From positions 620,001-684,000 of the forward strand of contig NZ_RIBS01000001.1 of the NCBI RefSeq assembly GCF_003719825.1: DNA of 64,000 bases, written 5' to 3'. The stretch comes from Montanilutibacter psychrotolerans. Lineage in GTDB: Bacteria > Pseudomonadota > Gammaproteobacteria > Xanthomonadales > Xanthomonadaceae. This document shows positions 35,605-46,109 of this stretch, one piece after another; the stretch's first letter is position 1; each line of letters starts with the position of its first letter. The notes under the pieces are model-generated. The model worked only from the letters and a program-made list of their open reading frames with translations. It ran no database searches and was not told the DNA's origin. The translations under genes were made by a program, and so were the position numbers.

Positions 35605-36183
35605 TCAGTCCTCGTCGAGACCTTCCGTTTCCGCCCCGTCGTCGTCGACGCCGCCGGGCTCACCGCCACCCAGCATCAGCACCCGCAGTTCGCGGAACAG
35701 CTCGCGGAAGGCGCGCGGCGGCTTGTTGCGCTTGCGCTCCTCGAGCGTGTTGCGCACCAGCTGGCGCAGGCGCTGGCGGTCGGCGCCCGGGTACTCGACG
35801 ATCAGGTCGGCCAGCGCCGTGTCGCCATCGGCAAGCAGGCGGTCGCGCCAGGCCTCGACGCGGTGCATCGCGGCCACTTCGCGTCGCCCGGCCTCGCCGT
35901 TGACATCCAGCGCGTCGCGGATCGCCTCCAGCACCTCGTCGTCCTCACGCCGCATCTGCTTGGCCAGGAAGGCCAGCTGGCGCTTGTGGGCGATGTGCGA
36001 GGTGATGCGCCGGCACTCGCGGATGTGCGGCAGCAGGTGCTCGGGCACCGGCAGTTTCATCAGCTGCGGCTCGCTCAGCGCGACCAGCTGCTGGCCCAGC
36101 GCCAACACCTCCAGCGCCTCGCGCCGGTTCTGGCTGCGGCTGTCGCCCAGGTACTCGCCGGTTTCCTCGTCAATACCACGCAT
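35605..36183 (-). CDS. yjgA: DarP/YjgA ribosome-associated protein (DUF615)
   Basis: A 192-residue protein of the DUF615 family, which binds the late pre-50S particle and contributes to peptidyl-transferase-centre maturation. Signatures: [20 protein letters not shown] near the N-terminus, [20 protein letters not shown] and [20 protein letters not shown]. The C-terminus is acidic and glycine-rich ([16 protein letters not shown]). It is divergent from pmbA with a 127-base gap, a conserved arrangement. Confidence 0.93.
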   Translation of the reverse strand: MRGIDEETGEYLGDSRSQNRREALEVLALGQQLVALSEPQLMKLPVPEHLLPHIRECRRITSHIAHKRQLAFLAKQMRREDDEVLEAIRDALDVNGEAGRREVAAMHRVEAWRDRLLADGDTALADLIVEYPGADRQRLRQLVRNTLEERKRNKPPRAFRELFRELRVLMLGGGEPGGVDDDGAETEGLDED

Positions 36184-36310
36184 CGCATTTCTTCCCGAAC
36201 TTTCAGTCCGGATGGAGCGGTGGCAACAGCGCCATCGCCCCCGTCCGGATCAGCCAAAAACAGATCCTGCGGCCGTCGGCCCCAGGATGACAGAGTGAAA
36301 GGATAAGACA

Positions 36311-37714
36311 TTGGACAAGACCCTCCCGTCTCCGGCCCGTCAGGCCGGTGCCAGCGACGACAGCCAGGCACGCCTGGACCGCCTCGCCGACCTCTCCCGG
36401 CGCCTGCTCGCCAGCGCACGCGCGCAGGGCGCCAGCCAGGCCGAGGTGTCGTGCTCAGAGGAGTCCGGCCTCAACGTGAATGTGCGCATGGGCGCGGTCG
36501 AGACGGTGGAGGCGACCCGCGACCGCGGCATTGCGGTCACCGTGTACTTCGGCAAACGCAAGGGCACGGCCAGTACCGCCGATCTGCGCGAGGACAGCCT
36601 CGAGTCGACCGTGGCCCAGGCCTGCGCGATCGCCCGCCACACCGAGGACGACGCCGCCGCCGGCCTGGCCGAACCCGAGCTCATGGCCGTCCCGCCGGCT
36701 GACGGGCGCTGGCCCGAGTTCGACGGCTGGCACCCCTGGGCCATCGAGGCCGATGAGGCCGTCGATCTCGCCCTGGCGTGTGAGCAGGCCGGCCGCGAGC
36801 GTGATCCGCGCATCGCCAACTCCGACGGCGCATCGTTCGGCAGTGGCAGCAGCCTGGGTGTGTACGCCAATTCACACGGCTTCATCGGCCGCGAGCGCAG
36901 CACCCAGCACAGCATCGGCTGCGCGTTGATCGCCGGCAGCGGCGACGAGATGCAACGCGAGGGCTGGTACAGCATCGCGCTGGCGGCCGGGGACCTCGAA
37001 GACCCCGCCGCGATCGGCCGCAAGGCCGCCGAGCGCACCGTGTCTCGCCTCGCGCCGCGCCAGCTGGCCACCGGTGAGTACCCGGTACTGTTCGCGTCCG
37101 AAGTCGCCCGCTCGCTGGTGGGCCACCTGCTGGGCGCAGTGTCCGGTGGCGCGCTGTACCGCCGTGCCAGCTTCCTGCTCGACAGCGTCGGCACGCAGTT
37201 GCTCCCGGACTGGTTCGGCATCGACGAGCGGCCCTTCCTGACGCGCGGCTTCCGCTCCAGCGCCTACGACGGCGACGGCGTGGCCACGCGCGATTCGGCC
37301 CTGGTGGCCGGCGGCGTGCTGCAGCATTACGTGCTGGGCACCTACTCGGCGCGTCGCCTGGGGCTGCAGACCACCGGCAACGCCGGCGGCGTGCACAACC
37401 TGCAGGTGGCTGCCAATACCGGCGACCTGAACGAGATGCTGCGCGGCATGGGCCGTGGCCTGCTGGTCACCGAGCTGATGGGGCAGGGCGTCAACGCGAT
37501 CACTGGCGACTACTCGCGAGGCGCGGCCGGCTTCTGGGTTGAAGGCGGCGAGCTGCAGTACCCGGTCGACGGCGTCACCGTGGCCGGCAACCTCAAGGCG
37601 ATGTTCAAGGCGATCGAAGCGGTGGGCACCGATGTCGATCCGCGTTCGCACATCGCCACCGGTTCGATCCTGGTGGGCCGGATGACCGTGGCCGGCGAGA
37701 CGCCGGAAGACTGA
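36311..37714 (+). CDS. pmbA: PmbA/TldE protease partner subunit
   Basis: A 467-residue homologue of TldD lacking the HExxxH zinc motif, as PmbA proteins do. Conserved parts: GFRSSAYDGDGVATRDSALV, LQTTGNAGGVHNLQV, LLVTELMGQGVNAITGDYSRGAAGFWVEGG. It forms the heterodimer with TldD. The start is TTG at 36311 after AAAGGATAAG; no better start exists for the full-length N-terminus. Confidence 0.96.
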   Translation: MDKTLPSPARQAGASDDSQARLDRLADLSRRLLASARAQGASQAEVSCSEESGLNVNVRMGAVETVEATRDRGIAVTVYFGKRKGTASTADLREDSLESTVAQACAIARHTEDDAAAGLAEPELMAVPPADGRWPEFDGWHPWAIEADEAVDLALACEQAGRERDPRIANSDGASFGSGSSLGVYANSHGFIGRERSTQHSIGCALIAGSGDEMQREGWYSIALAAGDLEDPAAIGRKAAERTVSRLAPRQLATGEYPVLFASEVARSLVGHLLGAVSGGALYRRASFLLDSVGTQLLPDWFGIDERPFLTRGFRSSAYDGDGVATRDSALVAGGVLQHYVLGTYSARRLGLQTTGNAGGVHNLQVAANTGDLNEMLRGMGRGLLVTELMGQGVNAITGDYSRGAAGFWVEGGELQYPVDGVTVAGNLKAMFKAIEAVGTDVDPRSHIATGSILVGRMTVAGETPED

Positions 37715-37939
37715 GTCAGGGCGCTTGCGCGCACCCGTGTCGTGCTGCCTGCACCGCGCAGCGCGATGGCGAACGTCGGACGCCGGGGCGTCCGACGATT
37801 GCGCGAACTGGCGGCTTGTGCGGCGGAATCGAAACCGTTCTTGACACAGGCGGCTCCCGCCACCGACAGTGACGCCGCTGTGGTGGCTGTGGCCGCCGCG
37901 AAAGCAACCACCGAAACGAAATGGAAGGGGAACCAGGGA

Positions 37940-38305
37940 ATGAACGATATCAACCAAGCGCCAGCAGGCGAGGCGGGTTCGGAAGACCGGACCATCGCGA
38001 TGCTGACGCATCTGTCCGGCATCCTGTTCGGCTTCATCGTGCCGCTGATCATCTGGCTGATCAACAAGGACAAGCCGGAGAAGGCCTATCTGATCGACCA
38101 GTCCAAGGAAGCGCTGAACTTCAACATCACCTTGTTGCTGGTCTACGTGGCGCTGTTCGTGCTGACGGTCGTCACGCTCGGCCTTGCCAGCCCGCTGACC
38201 CTGCTGGTCTGGCTGGGCTCGATCGTGCTCTTCATCATCGCCGGCCTGAAGGCCAACGGCGGCGCGACCTACCGTTACCCGGTTGCCCTGCGTCTGATCA
38301 AGTAG
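37940..38305 (+). CDS. DUF4870 membrane protein
   Basis: A 121-residue protein with three hydrophobic segments. The pattern TIAMLTHLSGILFGFIVPLI, then DQSKEALNFNITLLLVYVAL, is the DUF4870 (TIC20-like) signature. Function unknown. A strong ribosome site (AAGGGGAACCAGGGA) precedes the ATG; the upstream in-frame extension has no typical content. It is followed by a good terminator, so it is a single-gene unit. Confidence 0.92.
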   Translation: MNDINQAPAGEAGSEDRTIAMLTHLSGILFGFIVPLIIWLINKDKPEKAYLIDQSKEALNFNITLLLVYVALFVLTVVTLGLASPLTLLVWLGSIVLFIIAGLKANGGATYRYPVALRLIK

Positions 38306-38354
38306 TCGCGATCGGGCTTGCCTGAAAGGGCGAGCGCGCAGCTGCAACACCAGG

Positions 38355-38378
38355 AAGGCCCGGCATTGTCCGGGCCTT
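38355..38378 (+). terminator. Terminator after the DUF4870 gene
   Basis: A perfect 9-bp stem, AAGGCCCGG with CCGGGCCTT, a 6-base loop, then TTCTGTT. It also lies 125 bases past the stop of the convergent ispA. Confidence 0.8.
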
Positions 38379-38502
38379 TTCTGTTGTGGGCCCAGCGAGG
38401 GCCGCAGCCCGCAGGCGTGCGTGCGGTGCTGGGGAAGCGCCGGCTAGACGGGTGGCCGCGCGTCGACGACCCGGCCCGTTGAGCGGGTCGCGCCCCGGAC
38501 GG

Positions 38503-39384
38503 TCAGTGATTGCGCCGCGCTGCGAATTCGGCCAGGGATGCGAGCGCGGCCGCTCGTTCGCCGAAAGGTGCCAGCGCCGCGTGCATGACCACGGCGAGCT
38601 CGTCCAGGCGCGCGCGCGAGGCGTCCAGGCCGATCAGTGCCGGGAACGTGGCCTTGTCCTGCGCCTCGTCCTTGCCGGCGGTCTTGCCCAGCGTGGCACT
38701 GTCGCCTTCCACGTCGAGAATGTCGTCGCGTACCTGGAACGCCAGCCCGAGCGCGTCCGCGTAGCGATCGAGCTGGGCGAGTTCGGTCGTGCTGGCGCCG
38801 CCGCACAGCGCCCCCATGCGCACCGCGGCGCGGATCAGCGCACCGGTCTTGAGCGCATGCAGGCGTTCGAGCGCGGCCAGGTCGATCGATGCTGCGGCGC
38901 CCGTGGCATCCAGGTCGAGCGCCTGTCCGCCGCACATGCCGGCCGCGCCGGCGGCACCGGCGAGCGTGCCCAGCAGCGCGACGCGCGTGGTCGCATCGGC
39001 GGGGGCTTGCGCCAGCACCGTGAAGGCCAGCGCCTGCAGCGCGTCGCCGGCGAGGATCGCGGTGGCCTCGTCGAACGCCACGTGCACGGTGGGCTGGCCG
39101 CGGCGCAGGGCGTCGTCGTCCATGGCGGGCAGGTCGTCGTGGACCAGCGAGTAGGCATGCACGAGTTCGACGGCGGCCGCTGGCGCGTCCAGAACGTCCG
39201 TGTCGGCATCGAACAATGCGCCACTGGCATACACCAGCAGCGGGCGCATGCGCTTGCCGCCCAGCAGCACGGCGTGGTGCATCGCCGCGTGCAGCCGCTG
39301 TGGCGAGGTGTGGGGATCGGGCAGGGCGCGCACCAGCGCTGCGTCGGCGCGTTCGCGCCAGACCGCCAGACGCCGGTCAAGCAT
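38503..39384 (-). CDS. ispA: Farnesyl diphosphate synthase (polyprenyl synthetase)
   Basis: A 293-residue trans-prenyltransferase that adds isopentenyl diphosphate to make farnesyl diphosphate for ubiquinone and undecaprenol. First Asp-rich motif: [12 protein letters not shown]; second: [27 protein letters not shown] is the family's IPP-binding start. The ATG at 39384 overlaps the end of xseB by 8 bases, so translation is probably coupled. The pair xseB-ispA is widely conserved. Confidence 0.96.
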   Translation of the reverse strand: MLDRRLAVWRERADAALVRALPDPHTSPQRLHAAMHHAVLLGGKRMRPLLVYASGALFDADTDVLDAPAAAVELVHAYSLVHDDLPAMDDDALRRGQPTVHVAFDEATAILAGDALQALAFTVLAQAPADATTRVALLGTLAGAAGAAGMCGGQALDLDATGAAASIDLAALERLHALKTGALIRAAVRMGALCGGASTTELAQLDRYADALGLAFQVRDDILDVEGDSATLGKTAGKDEAQDKATFPALIGLDASRARLDELAVVMHAALAPFGERAAALASLAEFAARRNH

Positions 39385-39646
39385 CGTTGCCGGGCGCCGT
39401 CGGGCTTGCGAAGGGCTCGCCGCTGGCCGGGTCCTGCGGGTCGCTGAGCAGGCGCACTCGCAGCTCCGCCTGTTCCAGCGCGGTCTGGCATCGACGGTAG
39501 AGGCCGACACCGCGTTCGTACGCGGCCAGCGAGTCCTCGAGGCTCATCTCGCCGTGTTCCATCTTGTCGACGAGCTGCTCGAGGGCATCGAGCGACTGTT
39601 CGAAGTCGGCGACCGGGGAGGCTTCGGTGGGTGGTTTGCGTGGCAT
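39377..39646 (-). CDS. xseB: Exodeoxyribonuclease VII small subunit
   Basis: An 89-residue helical protein. The family pattern is [20 protein letters not shown] then [20 protein letters not shown] and [13 protein letters not shown]. It partners with XseA (not in the window) to degrade single-stranded DNA. Its tail is slightly longer than usual. Overlaps ispA. Confidence 0.95.
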   Translation of the reverse strand: MPRKPPTEASPVADFEQSLDALEQLVDKMEHGEMSLEDSLAAYERGVGLYRRCQTALEQAELRVRLLSDPQDPASGEPFASPTAPGNDA

Positions 39647-39753
39647 GGCGGAAGTGTGCGCGGCGCGGCTGCGGATGGTCAACGTGCGTGGCTGCGTGAT
39701 GGCGGCGGCTGCACCAGGATGCAGTGGCCGCGCGCCCGGCGATTGCGTCCGGC

Positions 39754-41118
39754 TCAGCTCCGCGTCCAGCTCAACCCGGCCGCATGCTCGCGCAGCCAAG
39801 CGTCGAAGCGCGCGGAATAGGCCAGGTCGCCCGCGGCCAGCAATTCCTCGCCGTCGAACAACAGCGGCAGCCGCTCGCGCTGCCACGGCGGCACGCCCAG
39901 CGTCTGCAACACGTGCTTGAGGGCGTGCGAATGCCCGCGCCCGGGCAGGGTGATGCGTTCGCCGCCATGGCGTGTGCGCACCTCGAACATGGAATCGAAA
40001 CGCGCGGCACCGGAGAGTCTCAGGCTGGCGCCGTCGGGCAGGACCAACGCGGCGGAGCCGTCCCAGCCTTGCCGCCATCCGGGCGGCAGCGGCGACTGGT
40101 ACCAACCGGCGTGCAGTAGGTCGCGCCAGCGGCGCACCTCGGCCGTGCGTGGGCCCGGGGTTTCGTCGCCAGCGGGCTTGCCGGGTTCCGGGGCGCCGAG
40201 GCCGCCCCAGCGCGAGCCCCAACGAAAGCGCGCCTGGCTGTCAGGGGCACACGCCAAAAGCTCGCGCTCGATCCGTTCCACGCCGTTTCCCGGCAGCGGT
40301 GGCAGTTGCAGCGTGGCGATCCAGCGACGCAACACGCGTGCGCGCCTGGCCTCGGGCAGGGCCAGCAACGGCGGCAGTTGCAGGCAGTGCGGGTCGAGGG
40401 TGCTGGCCTGGGCCAACGCCTCGGCATCGCCGTGGTCGAGCAGCTCGCCCGCCTGCGCTGCCAGCTCCGCGCTGCGAGCCAGCGCCGCGTCGGCCGTAGG
40501 CCAGCGCTCGCGCAGCAGCGGCAGCACGCGATGGCGCAGGAAATTGCGGTCGAAGGCATGGTCGGCGTTGCTGGGGTCGTCGATCCAGCGCAGGTCGTGC
40601 CGGGCGGCATAGTCTTGCAGTACCGCGCGCGGGACCTCCAGCAGCGGCCGCCACAGGTGGCCGCGCGCGAAGTCGCGCCACGCGCGCATCGCGCCAAGGC
40701 CGTCCACGCCCGAGGCACGCAGCGCGCGCAGCAGGAACGTCTCGGCCTGGTCGTCGCGATGGTGGGCGAGCGCAAGCACCTCCCCGTCGCCAAGTTCCGC
40801 CGCGAACGCCGCATGCCGCGCGTGTCGCGCCGCGGCCTCCACGCCCTCGCCACCATCGAGCGGGACCTCCACGCGAACGATGCGCAGCGGCACGCCCAGT
40901 TCATCGCATGCGCGCTGGCAGTGCGCGGCCCAGGCATCCGCATCGGGATGCAGGCCATGGTGGACGTGCAGCGCGCGCAGTTGGCGATGGCCGGTTTGCG
41001 CTGAGGTTGCCAGCGCATGCAGCAGCACCATTGAATCGAGTCCGCCGCTGTGGCCCACGCACAGTGGCGTGGCCGGCACTGGTGGCAGGGTCAGGCTGCT
41101 GGCAGGGGATTCAGGCAT
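39754..41118 (-). CDS. tilS: tRNA(Ile)-lysidine synthase
   Basis: A 454-residue N-type ATP pyrophosphatase that converts C34 to lysidine in tRNA-Ile(CAU), an essential step for reading AUA. PP-loop SGGLDS is at residues 24-29. Further motifs: [40 protein letters not shown], and [19 protein letters not shown]. The C-terminal domain with [20 protein letters not shown] is present. The start [10 protein letters not shown] was chosen over longer in-frame options by fit to the P-loop position. Confidence 0.96.
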   Translation of the reverse strand: MPESPASSLTLPPVPATPLCVGHSGGLDSMVLLHALATSAQTGHRQLRALHVHHGLHPDADAWAAHCQRACDELGVPLRIVRVEVPLDGGEGVEAAARHARHAAFAAELGDGEVLALAHHRDDQAETFLLRALRASGVDGLGAMRAWRDFARGHLWRPLLEVPRAVLQDYAARHDLRWIDDPSNADHAFDRNFLRHRVLPLLRERWPTADAALARSAELAAQAGELLDHGDAEALAQASTLDPHCLQLPPLLALPEARRARVLRRWIATLQLPPLPGNGVERIERELLACAPDSQARFRWGSRWGGLGAPEPGKPAGDETPGPRTAEVRRWRDLLHAGWYQSPLPPGWRQGWDGSAALVLPDGASLRLSGAARFDSMFEVRTRHGGERITLPGRGHSHALKHVLQTLGVPPWQRERLPLLFDGEELLAAGDLAYSARFDAWLREHAAGLSWTRS

Positions 41119-41349
41119 CGCACGATGGTGCCACGTCGTTGGAATGACGCGGCGGCGCGCGCCGGTCCGACCGTGCATGCGAGCGCCTTCGGCATCGTTG
41201 GCTGGTGCAGTGAAGGCAGCTGACCTGCTTGGAGTCCGCGCGCGAAATACGCGTCGCACCGCCCCAAGCACCGCGCCGCAACCCGCAGCACCCACGTCAG
41301 CGTCGTGGAAACGGCTACTTCGCGCCGCCGATCACGGGCCCGCCCGCGC

Positions 41350-42309
41350 TTACGCCGCTTCGTACGCGCCGTAGCCGCGCAGGCGCTCGTAGCGGCGTTG
41401 CACCAGTTGATCGACCGGCACGTTGACCAACGAGTCGAGTTCGTTGAGCAGCACGGCCTTGAGGCGCGTGGCCATCTGCCGGGGATTGCGGTGCGCGCCG
41501 CCGGTGGGCTCGCGCACCACCTTGTCCACCAGGCCCAGGCCGTGCAGGCGCTTGGCGGTGAGGCCAAGCTGTTCGGCGGCGTCCTTGGCCTTGTCGGCCG
41601 ACTTCCACAGGATCGAGGCGCAGCCTTCGGGCGAGATCACCGAGTAGGTGCTGTACTCCAGCATCATCGTGCGATCGCCCACGCCGATCGCGAGCGCGCC
41701 GCCGGAACCGCCTTCGCCGATGACGGTGCAGACCACGGGCACGCGCAGTTCGGCCATTTCCATGAGATTGCGCGCGATCGCCTCGGACTGGCCGCGCTCT
41801 TCAGCGTCGATGCCGGGCCAGGCGCCGGGGGTGTCGATGAAGGTCAGCACGGGCAGGCCGAAGCGCTCGGCCATCTTCATCAGGCGCAGCGCCTTGCGGT
41901 AGCCCTCGGGCTTGGGCATGCCGAAGTTGCGGCGGATCTTGGACTTGGTGTCGCGGCCCTTCTCGTGGCCGATCACGACCACGCTGCGTCCGTCGATGCG
42001 GGCCAGGCCACCGACGATCGCGTTGTCGTTGGCGAACGCGCGATCACCGGCCAGTTCCTGGAACTCGTCGCAGATCACCCGCAGGTAATCCATCGTGTAC
42101 GGCCGCGCCGGATGGCGGGCCAGTTGCGAGACCTGCCACGGGGACAGGTCACGGAAGATCTGTGCCGTGCGCAGGCGCAGCTTGTCCTGCAATGCGTGGA
42201 CTTCGGTATCGACGTCGACGGCCGAGCCATGGCTGGCGTGGCGGAGTTCCTGGATCTTGGATTCCAGGTCGGCGATCGGTTGCTCGAAATCGAGGTAGTT
42301 CGGATTCAT
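41350..42309 (-). CDS. accA: Acetyl-CoA carboxylase carboxyltransferase alpha subunit
   Basis: A 319-residue enzyme subunit; with AccD it transfers carboxyl to acetyl-CoA for malonyl-CoA. Signatures: [59 protein letters not shown] and [15 protein letters not shown]. The start is ATG at 42309; an in-frame ATG two codons upstream is possible. It sits downstream of dnaE in the same direction, the usual dnaE-accA-tilS order. Confidence 0.98.
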   Translation of the reverse strand: MNPNYLDFEQPIADLESKIQELRHASHGSAVDVDTEVHALQDKLRLRTAQIFRDLSPWQVSQLARHPARPYTMDYLRVICDEFQELAGDRAFANDNAIVGGLARIDGRSVVVIGHEKGRDTKSKIRRNFGMPKPEGYRKALRLMKMAERFGLPVLTFIDTPGAWPGIDAEERGQSEAIARNLMEMAELRVPVVCTVIGEGGSGGALAIGVGDRTMMLEYSTYSVISPEGCASILWKSADKAKDAAEQLGLTAKRLHGLGLVDKVVREPTGGAHRNPRQMATRLKAVLLNELDSLVNVPVDQLVQRRYERLRGYGAYEAA

Positions 42310-42445
42310 GCGCATGCCCGCGGCCGCGGTCTGGCCGGAAAGGCGACAGTCTAGCCCAGCCCCCCGGACCATACCGAGGCGTCTGTGGCCTGGCGCGCCG
42401 TTTGCCCGGCAAACCTGCCGGGCACGGGGCTCAGTTCAGCGGCAC

Positions 42446-45400
42446 TCAGTTCACCCAGGGCTTGGCCAGGGCCAGCTTCACCGCCCGCACGCCGGGCAGG
42501 GCACGCAGGTTGCCGGGCAGGTCCGGGTCGATGCGCACGCTGGACGTGCCGTTGAGATCGAGCATGCCGGCCGCGCCTTCGCGCAGCAGGTCCAGGCGCA
42601 GCGGCGTCGAACCGGGCCGTTGCCGGGCCAGCATTGCATCGACGCGCTGCAAGGTGCCCGGCACGCGCAGGTCCAGCCGCAGCGACAGGCGCTGCGCGTG
42701 CCTGGCGCACACCTGCGCGTAATCCCAGCAGCGCACGGCCTTCAACGAGAAGCCGCCGCTGAACGCGTCCTCGCGCAGCCCGCCCTGGATCACCAGCAGG
42801 CGGTCGCGCACCAGGATCTGTGCGAACTCGGCGTACGACTCGGCGAAGAACCCGCACTCGATGCGGCCGCGGCCGTCCTCGAGCTGCACGAACATCTGGC
42901 TGTCGCCCTTCTTCCGAAGGCCGACCACCAGCCCGGCGATCGCCATCTCCATTTCCGGGCGCCAACCGCTGCGCGCGCTTTCCGGTCGCGATTCCCAGAT
43001 GCGCTCGATCTCGCCCAGGTCGTAGCCGAGCAGGCCCCGCAGCTCATCGCGGTACGGATCGAAGGGGTGCCCGCTGAGGTAGTGGCCGAGCGTATCGCGC
43101 TCGCCGGACAGCAACTGCGCCAGCGGCCACTCGTCGGCTTCGGGCAGGTCCAGGCGCAGCGCCGGGGCACTTTCGCCACCGCCGAACAGCGACACCTGAC
43201 CGGCCGCACGCTCGCGTGCCAGCTGGTCGGTGGCCTTCAGCACCTCGGGCAACTGCAGCATCAGGCTGGCGCGATTGCGGCCCAGCCTGTCCAGCGCGCC
43301 GGCCTGGGTCAGGGCCTCCAGCGCACGGCGGTTGAGCTTGCCGCTGTCGACGCGCTTGCAGAAATCCAGCAGGTCGACGAACGGCCCGGCGCGGCGCGCC
43401 TCGACGATCGCCTCGCAGGCACCGCGGCCGACGCCCTTCACCGCGCCGATACCGTAGCGGATCGTGTCTGGCGTGGTCGCCTCGAACATGTACGGCGATG
43501 CGTCCACGTCCGGCGGCAGCACGGTCAGGCCCATCACGCGCGCCTCATCGAGGAAGCCGGTGACCTTGTCGGTGTTGTCCATGTCCGAGGACATCACCGC
43601 GGCCATGAACTCGGCCGGGTAGTGCACCTTGAGCCAAGCCGTCTGGTAGGCCACCAGCGCATACGCGGCCGAGTGCGACTTGTTGAAGCCGTACTCGGCG
43701 AACTTCTCCATCAGGTCGAAGATCGGGCTGGCGACCTTCGCCTCGATCTGGCGTTCGGCGCAGCCGGTTTCGAACTTGGCGCGCTCCTTGGCCATCTCCT
43801 CGGGCTTCTTCTTGCCCATCGCGCGACGCAGCATGTCGGCGCCGCCGAGCGAATAGCCCGCCAGCACCTGGGCGATCTGCATCACCTGTTCCTGGTACAC
43901 GATCACGCCGTACGTCGGGCCCAGCACCGGCTCCAGCGACGGGTGCGGGTAGGTGACCTCGGCGTTGCCGTGCTTGCGGTCCACCCAGTCCTTGTCCATC
44001 CCCGAGCCCAGCGGGCCGGGACGGAACAGCGCGGCCAGCGCGATGATGTCCTCGAAGGTGTCGGGTTTGGCGCGCTTGAGCAGCTCGCGCATGCCGCGCG
44101 ATTCGAACTGGAACACGGCCACGGTGTCGCCGCGCGAGAACAGGTCGTAGCTGGGTTTGTCGTCCAGCGGCAGCGCAGTGATGTCGAGCGGTTCCTCGCC
44201 GGTCGCGGCGCGGCGCACGTTGATCGCCTTCACCGCCCAGTCGATGATCGTCAGCGTGCGCAGGCCGAGGAAGTCGAACTTGACCAGGCCAACGGCCTCG
44301 ACGTCGTCCTTGTCGAACTGCGTGACCGGGCTCTTGCCGCGGCCCTCGCCATCGTGTTCGGCGAACAGCGGGCAGAAGTCGCTGAGCGGGCTGGGCGCGA
44401 TCACCACGCCGCCGGCGTGCTTGCCGGCGTTGCGCGTGAGGTCCTCCAGGCTGAGCGCGAGGTCGAGCAGGTCGCGCACTTCATCTTCGCTGCGGTAGCG
44501 CTGGATGAGGTCGGCCGAGGCGAGGTTGCTGTCCTTCTTGGCCGCGTCGGAATTGCCCAGCGCGTCGTCGAGGCTGATGCCGAGCGTGTTCGGGATCAGC
44601 TTGGCGATGCTGTCGACGAAGCCGTACGGATGGCCAAGCACGCGGCCGGTATCGCGCACCACGGCCTTGGCGGCCATCGTGCCGTAGGTGATGATCTGGC
44701 TGACGCGGTCGCGGCCGTACTTGCGCGCGACGTAGTCGATGACCTCGTCGCGGCGGTCCATGCAGAAGTCGATGTCGAAGTCGGGCATCGACACGCGTTC
44801 GGGATTCAGGAATCGCTCGAACAGCAGGTCGTACGGCAGCGGGTCCAGGTCGGTGATGCCGAGCGCCCAGGCGACCAGCGAACCCGCACCGGAACCACGT
44901 CCCGGGCCCACCGGGATGCCTTGTTCCTTGCCCCAGTTGATGAAGTCCGCAACGATCAGGAAGTAGCCCGGGAACCCCATCTTGATGATGACGTCGAGCT
45001 CGATTTCCAGGCGCTCGTCGTACACCTGACGGCTCTTGCCAGGCGCCAGCGGCGCCTTTTCGAGGCGCTTGGCCAGACCTTCGCGCGCGCAGTTGCGCAG
45101 CCACGATTCGATCGTGTGCTCGCTGGGCACCGGAAAGGCCGGCAGGTAGTACGTGCCCAGGTGCATCTCGACGTTGCAGCGGGTCGCCAGGGCGATGCCG
45201 TTGTCGATCGCATCGGGCAGATCGGCAAACAGCTCGACCATCTGCTCCGACGACTTGAGGTATTGCTCGGGGCTGTACTCGCGCGGACGCTTGGGGTCGT
45301 CCAGCACGCGGCCGGTGGAGATGCACACGCGCGCCTCGTGGGCGTCGAAGCCGTCCGGGTCGAGGAAGCGCGCATCGTTGGTGGCGATCAGCGGCAGCGA

Positions 45401-45964
45401 GCGCGTCGACGCGGCGGCAACGGCGAACGCGTTGAACGCCTCCTCGCCCTCGCGCCCGCTGCGGGTCAGCTCCAGGTGCAGGCGATCGCCGAAGGTGCCG
45501 CGCCAATCGGCCAGCCAGGCCTCGGCCAGTTCGTGGCGGTTGCTGGCAATCAGGCGTCCGGCAAGGCTGCCGCGGCCGGCCAGCGCAAACAGCCCGGCGT
45601 TGTCCTCGCGCAGCCATTCCGGGCGCACGGCCACCCCCTCGACGCGGTGGCCTTCCATCCACGCCCGGCTCAGCAGGCGCGACAGCGTCAGATAGCCGGT
45701 ACGGTCGCGACAGAGCAGCGTCATGCGCGAGGTCGCCTCATTGCCGTCGGCCAGGCCGATGTCGGCACCGATGATCGGCTTGAGGCCCGCGCCCTCGGCG
45801 GCCTTGTAGAACTTGACCGCCGCGAACATGTTGTCGATGTCGGTCAGCGCGACGGCCGGCTGGCCGAGCGCGGCGCAGCGTTTGACCAGATCGCCGATGC
45901 GGATCGTCGAGTCGGCGAGCGAGTACTCGCTGTGCAGGTGGAGATGAACGAAACGTGCTGACAT
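42446..45964 (-). CDS. dnaE: DNA polymerase III alpha subunit
   Basis: The 1172-residue replicative polymerase. An N-terminal PHP domain begins FVHLHLHSEYSLADST. The C-family polymerase site includes PVGPGRGSGAGSLVAW and the acidic SMPDFDIDFCMDRRDEVI. The fingers and helix-hairpin-helix region (GIGAVKGVGRGACEAIVEA) and an OB-fold (AGLVVGLRKKGDSQMFVQLE) follow, in order. Length is normal. Long open frames on the opposite strand are high-GC shadows. Confidence 0.98.
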   Translation of the reverse strand: MSARFVHLHLHSEYSLADSTIRIGDLVKRCAALGQPAVALTDIDNMFAAVKFYKAAEGAGLKPIIGADIGLADGNEATSRMTLLCRDRTGYLTLSRLLSRAWMEGHRVEGVAVRPEWLREDNAGLFALAGRGSLAGRLIASNRHELAEAWLADWRGTFGDRLHLELTRSGREGEEAFNAFAVAAASTRSLPLIATNDARFLDPDGFDAHEARVCISTGRVLDDPKRPREYSPEQYLKSSEQMVELFADLPDAIDNGIALATRCNVEMHLGTYYLPAFPVPSEHTIESWLRNCAREGLAKRLEKAPLAPGKSRQVYDERLEIELDVIIKMGFPGYFLIVADFINWGKEQGIPVGPGRGSGAGSLVAWALGITDLDPLPYDLLFERFLNPERVSMPDFDIDFCMDRRDEVIDYVARKYGRDRVSQIITYGTMAAKAVVRDTGRVLGHPYGFVDSIAKLIPNTLGISLDDALGNSDAAKKDSNLASADLIQRYRSEDEVRDLLDLALSLEDLTRNAGKHAGGVVIAPSPLSDFCPLFAEHDGEGRGKSPVTQFDKDDVEAVGLVKFDFLGLRTLTIIDWAVKAINVRRAATGEEPLDITALPLDDKPSYDLFSRGDTVAVFQFESRGMRELLKRAKPDTFEDIIALAALFRPGPLGSGMDKDWVDRKHGNAEVTYPHPSLEPVLGPTYGVIVYQEQVMQIAQVLAGYSLGGADMLRRAMGKKKPEEMAKERAKFETGCAERQIEAKVASPIFDLMEKFAEYGFNKSHSAAYALVAYQTAWLKVHYPAEFMAAVMSSDMDNTDKVTGFLDEARVMGLTVLPPDVDASPYMFEATTPDTIRYGIGAVKGVGRGACEAIVEARRAGPFVDLLDFCKRVDSGKLNRRALEALTQAGALDRLGRNRASLMLQLPEVLKATDQLARERAAGQVSLFGGGESAPALRLDLPEADEWPLAQLLSGERDTLGHYLSGHPFDPYRDELRGLLGYDLGEIERIWESRPESARSGWRPEMEMAIAGLVVGLRKKGDSQMFVQLEDGRGRIECGFFAESYAEFAQILVRDRLLVIQGGLREDAFSGGFSLKAVRCWDYAQVCARHAQRLSLRLDLRVPGTLQRVDAMLARQRPGSTPLRLDLLREGAAGMLDLNGTSSVRIDPDLPGNLRALPGVRAVKLALAKPWVN

Positions 45965-46078
45965 GCGTGCCCTGGGCAGCGGTCGAAAACTGTGCTGGAC
46001 CGGTCGGGGAACACGGCTGCCAGTGGACCAGACAGCAGGGTATCAGCCTAGCCCGGGCGAACAAGGCTTGACATGCGT

Positions 46079-46102
46079 CAGCGCCGGCCCGGGCCGGCGC
46101 TG
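46079..46102. terminator. Perfect palindrome after the YkvA-like gene
   Basis: A 24-base perfect palindrome whose half is CAGCGCCGGCCC. It lies 8 bases after the stop of the leftward YkvA-like gene and 115 bases upstream of the dnaE start. With no T run, it is a candidate terminator or cruciform. Confidence 0.5.
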
Positions 46103-46109
46103 CGCCGCA

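Noticed and set aside
42308-45961. A 1217-codon plus-strand frame opposite dnaE.
   Set aside because: Repetitive His/Arg/Val-rich translation without any domain; a shadow of dnaE.
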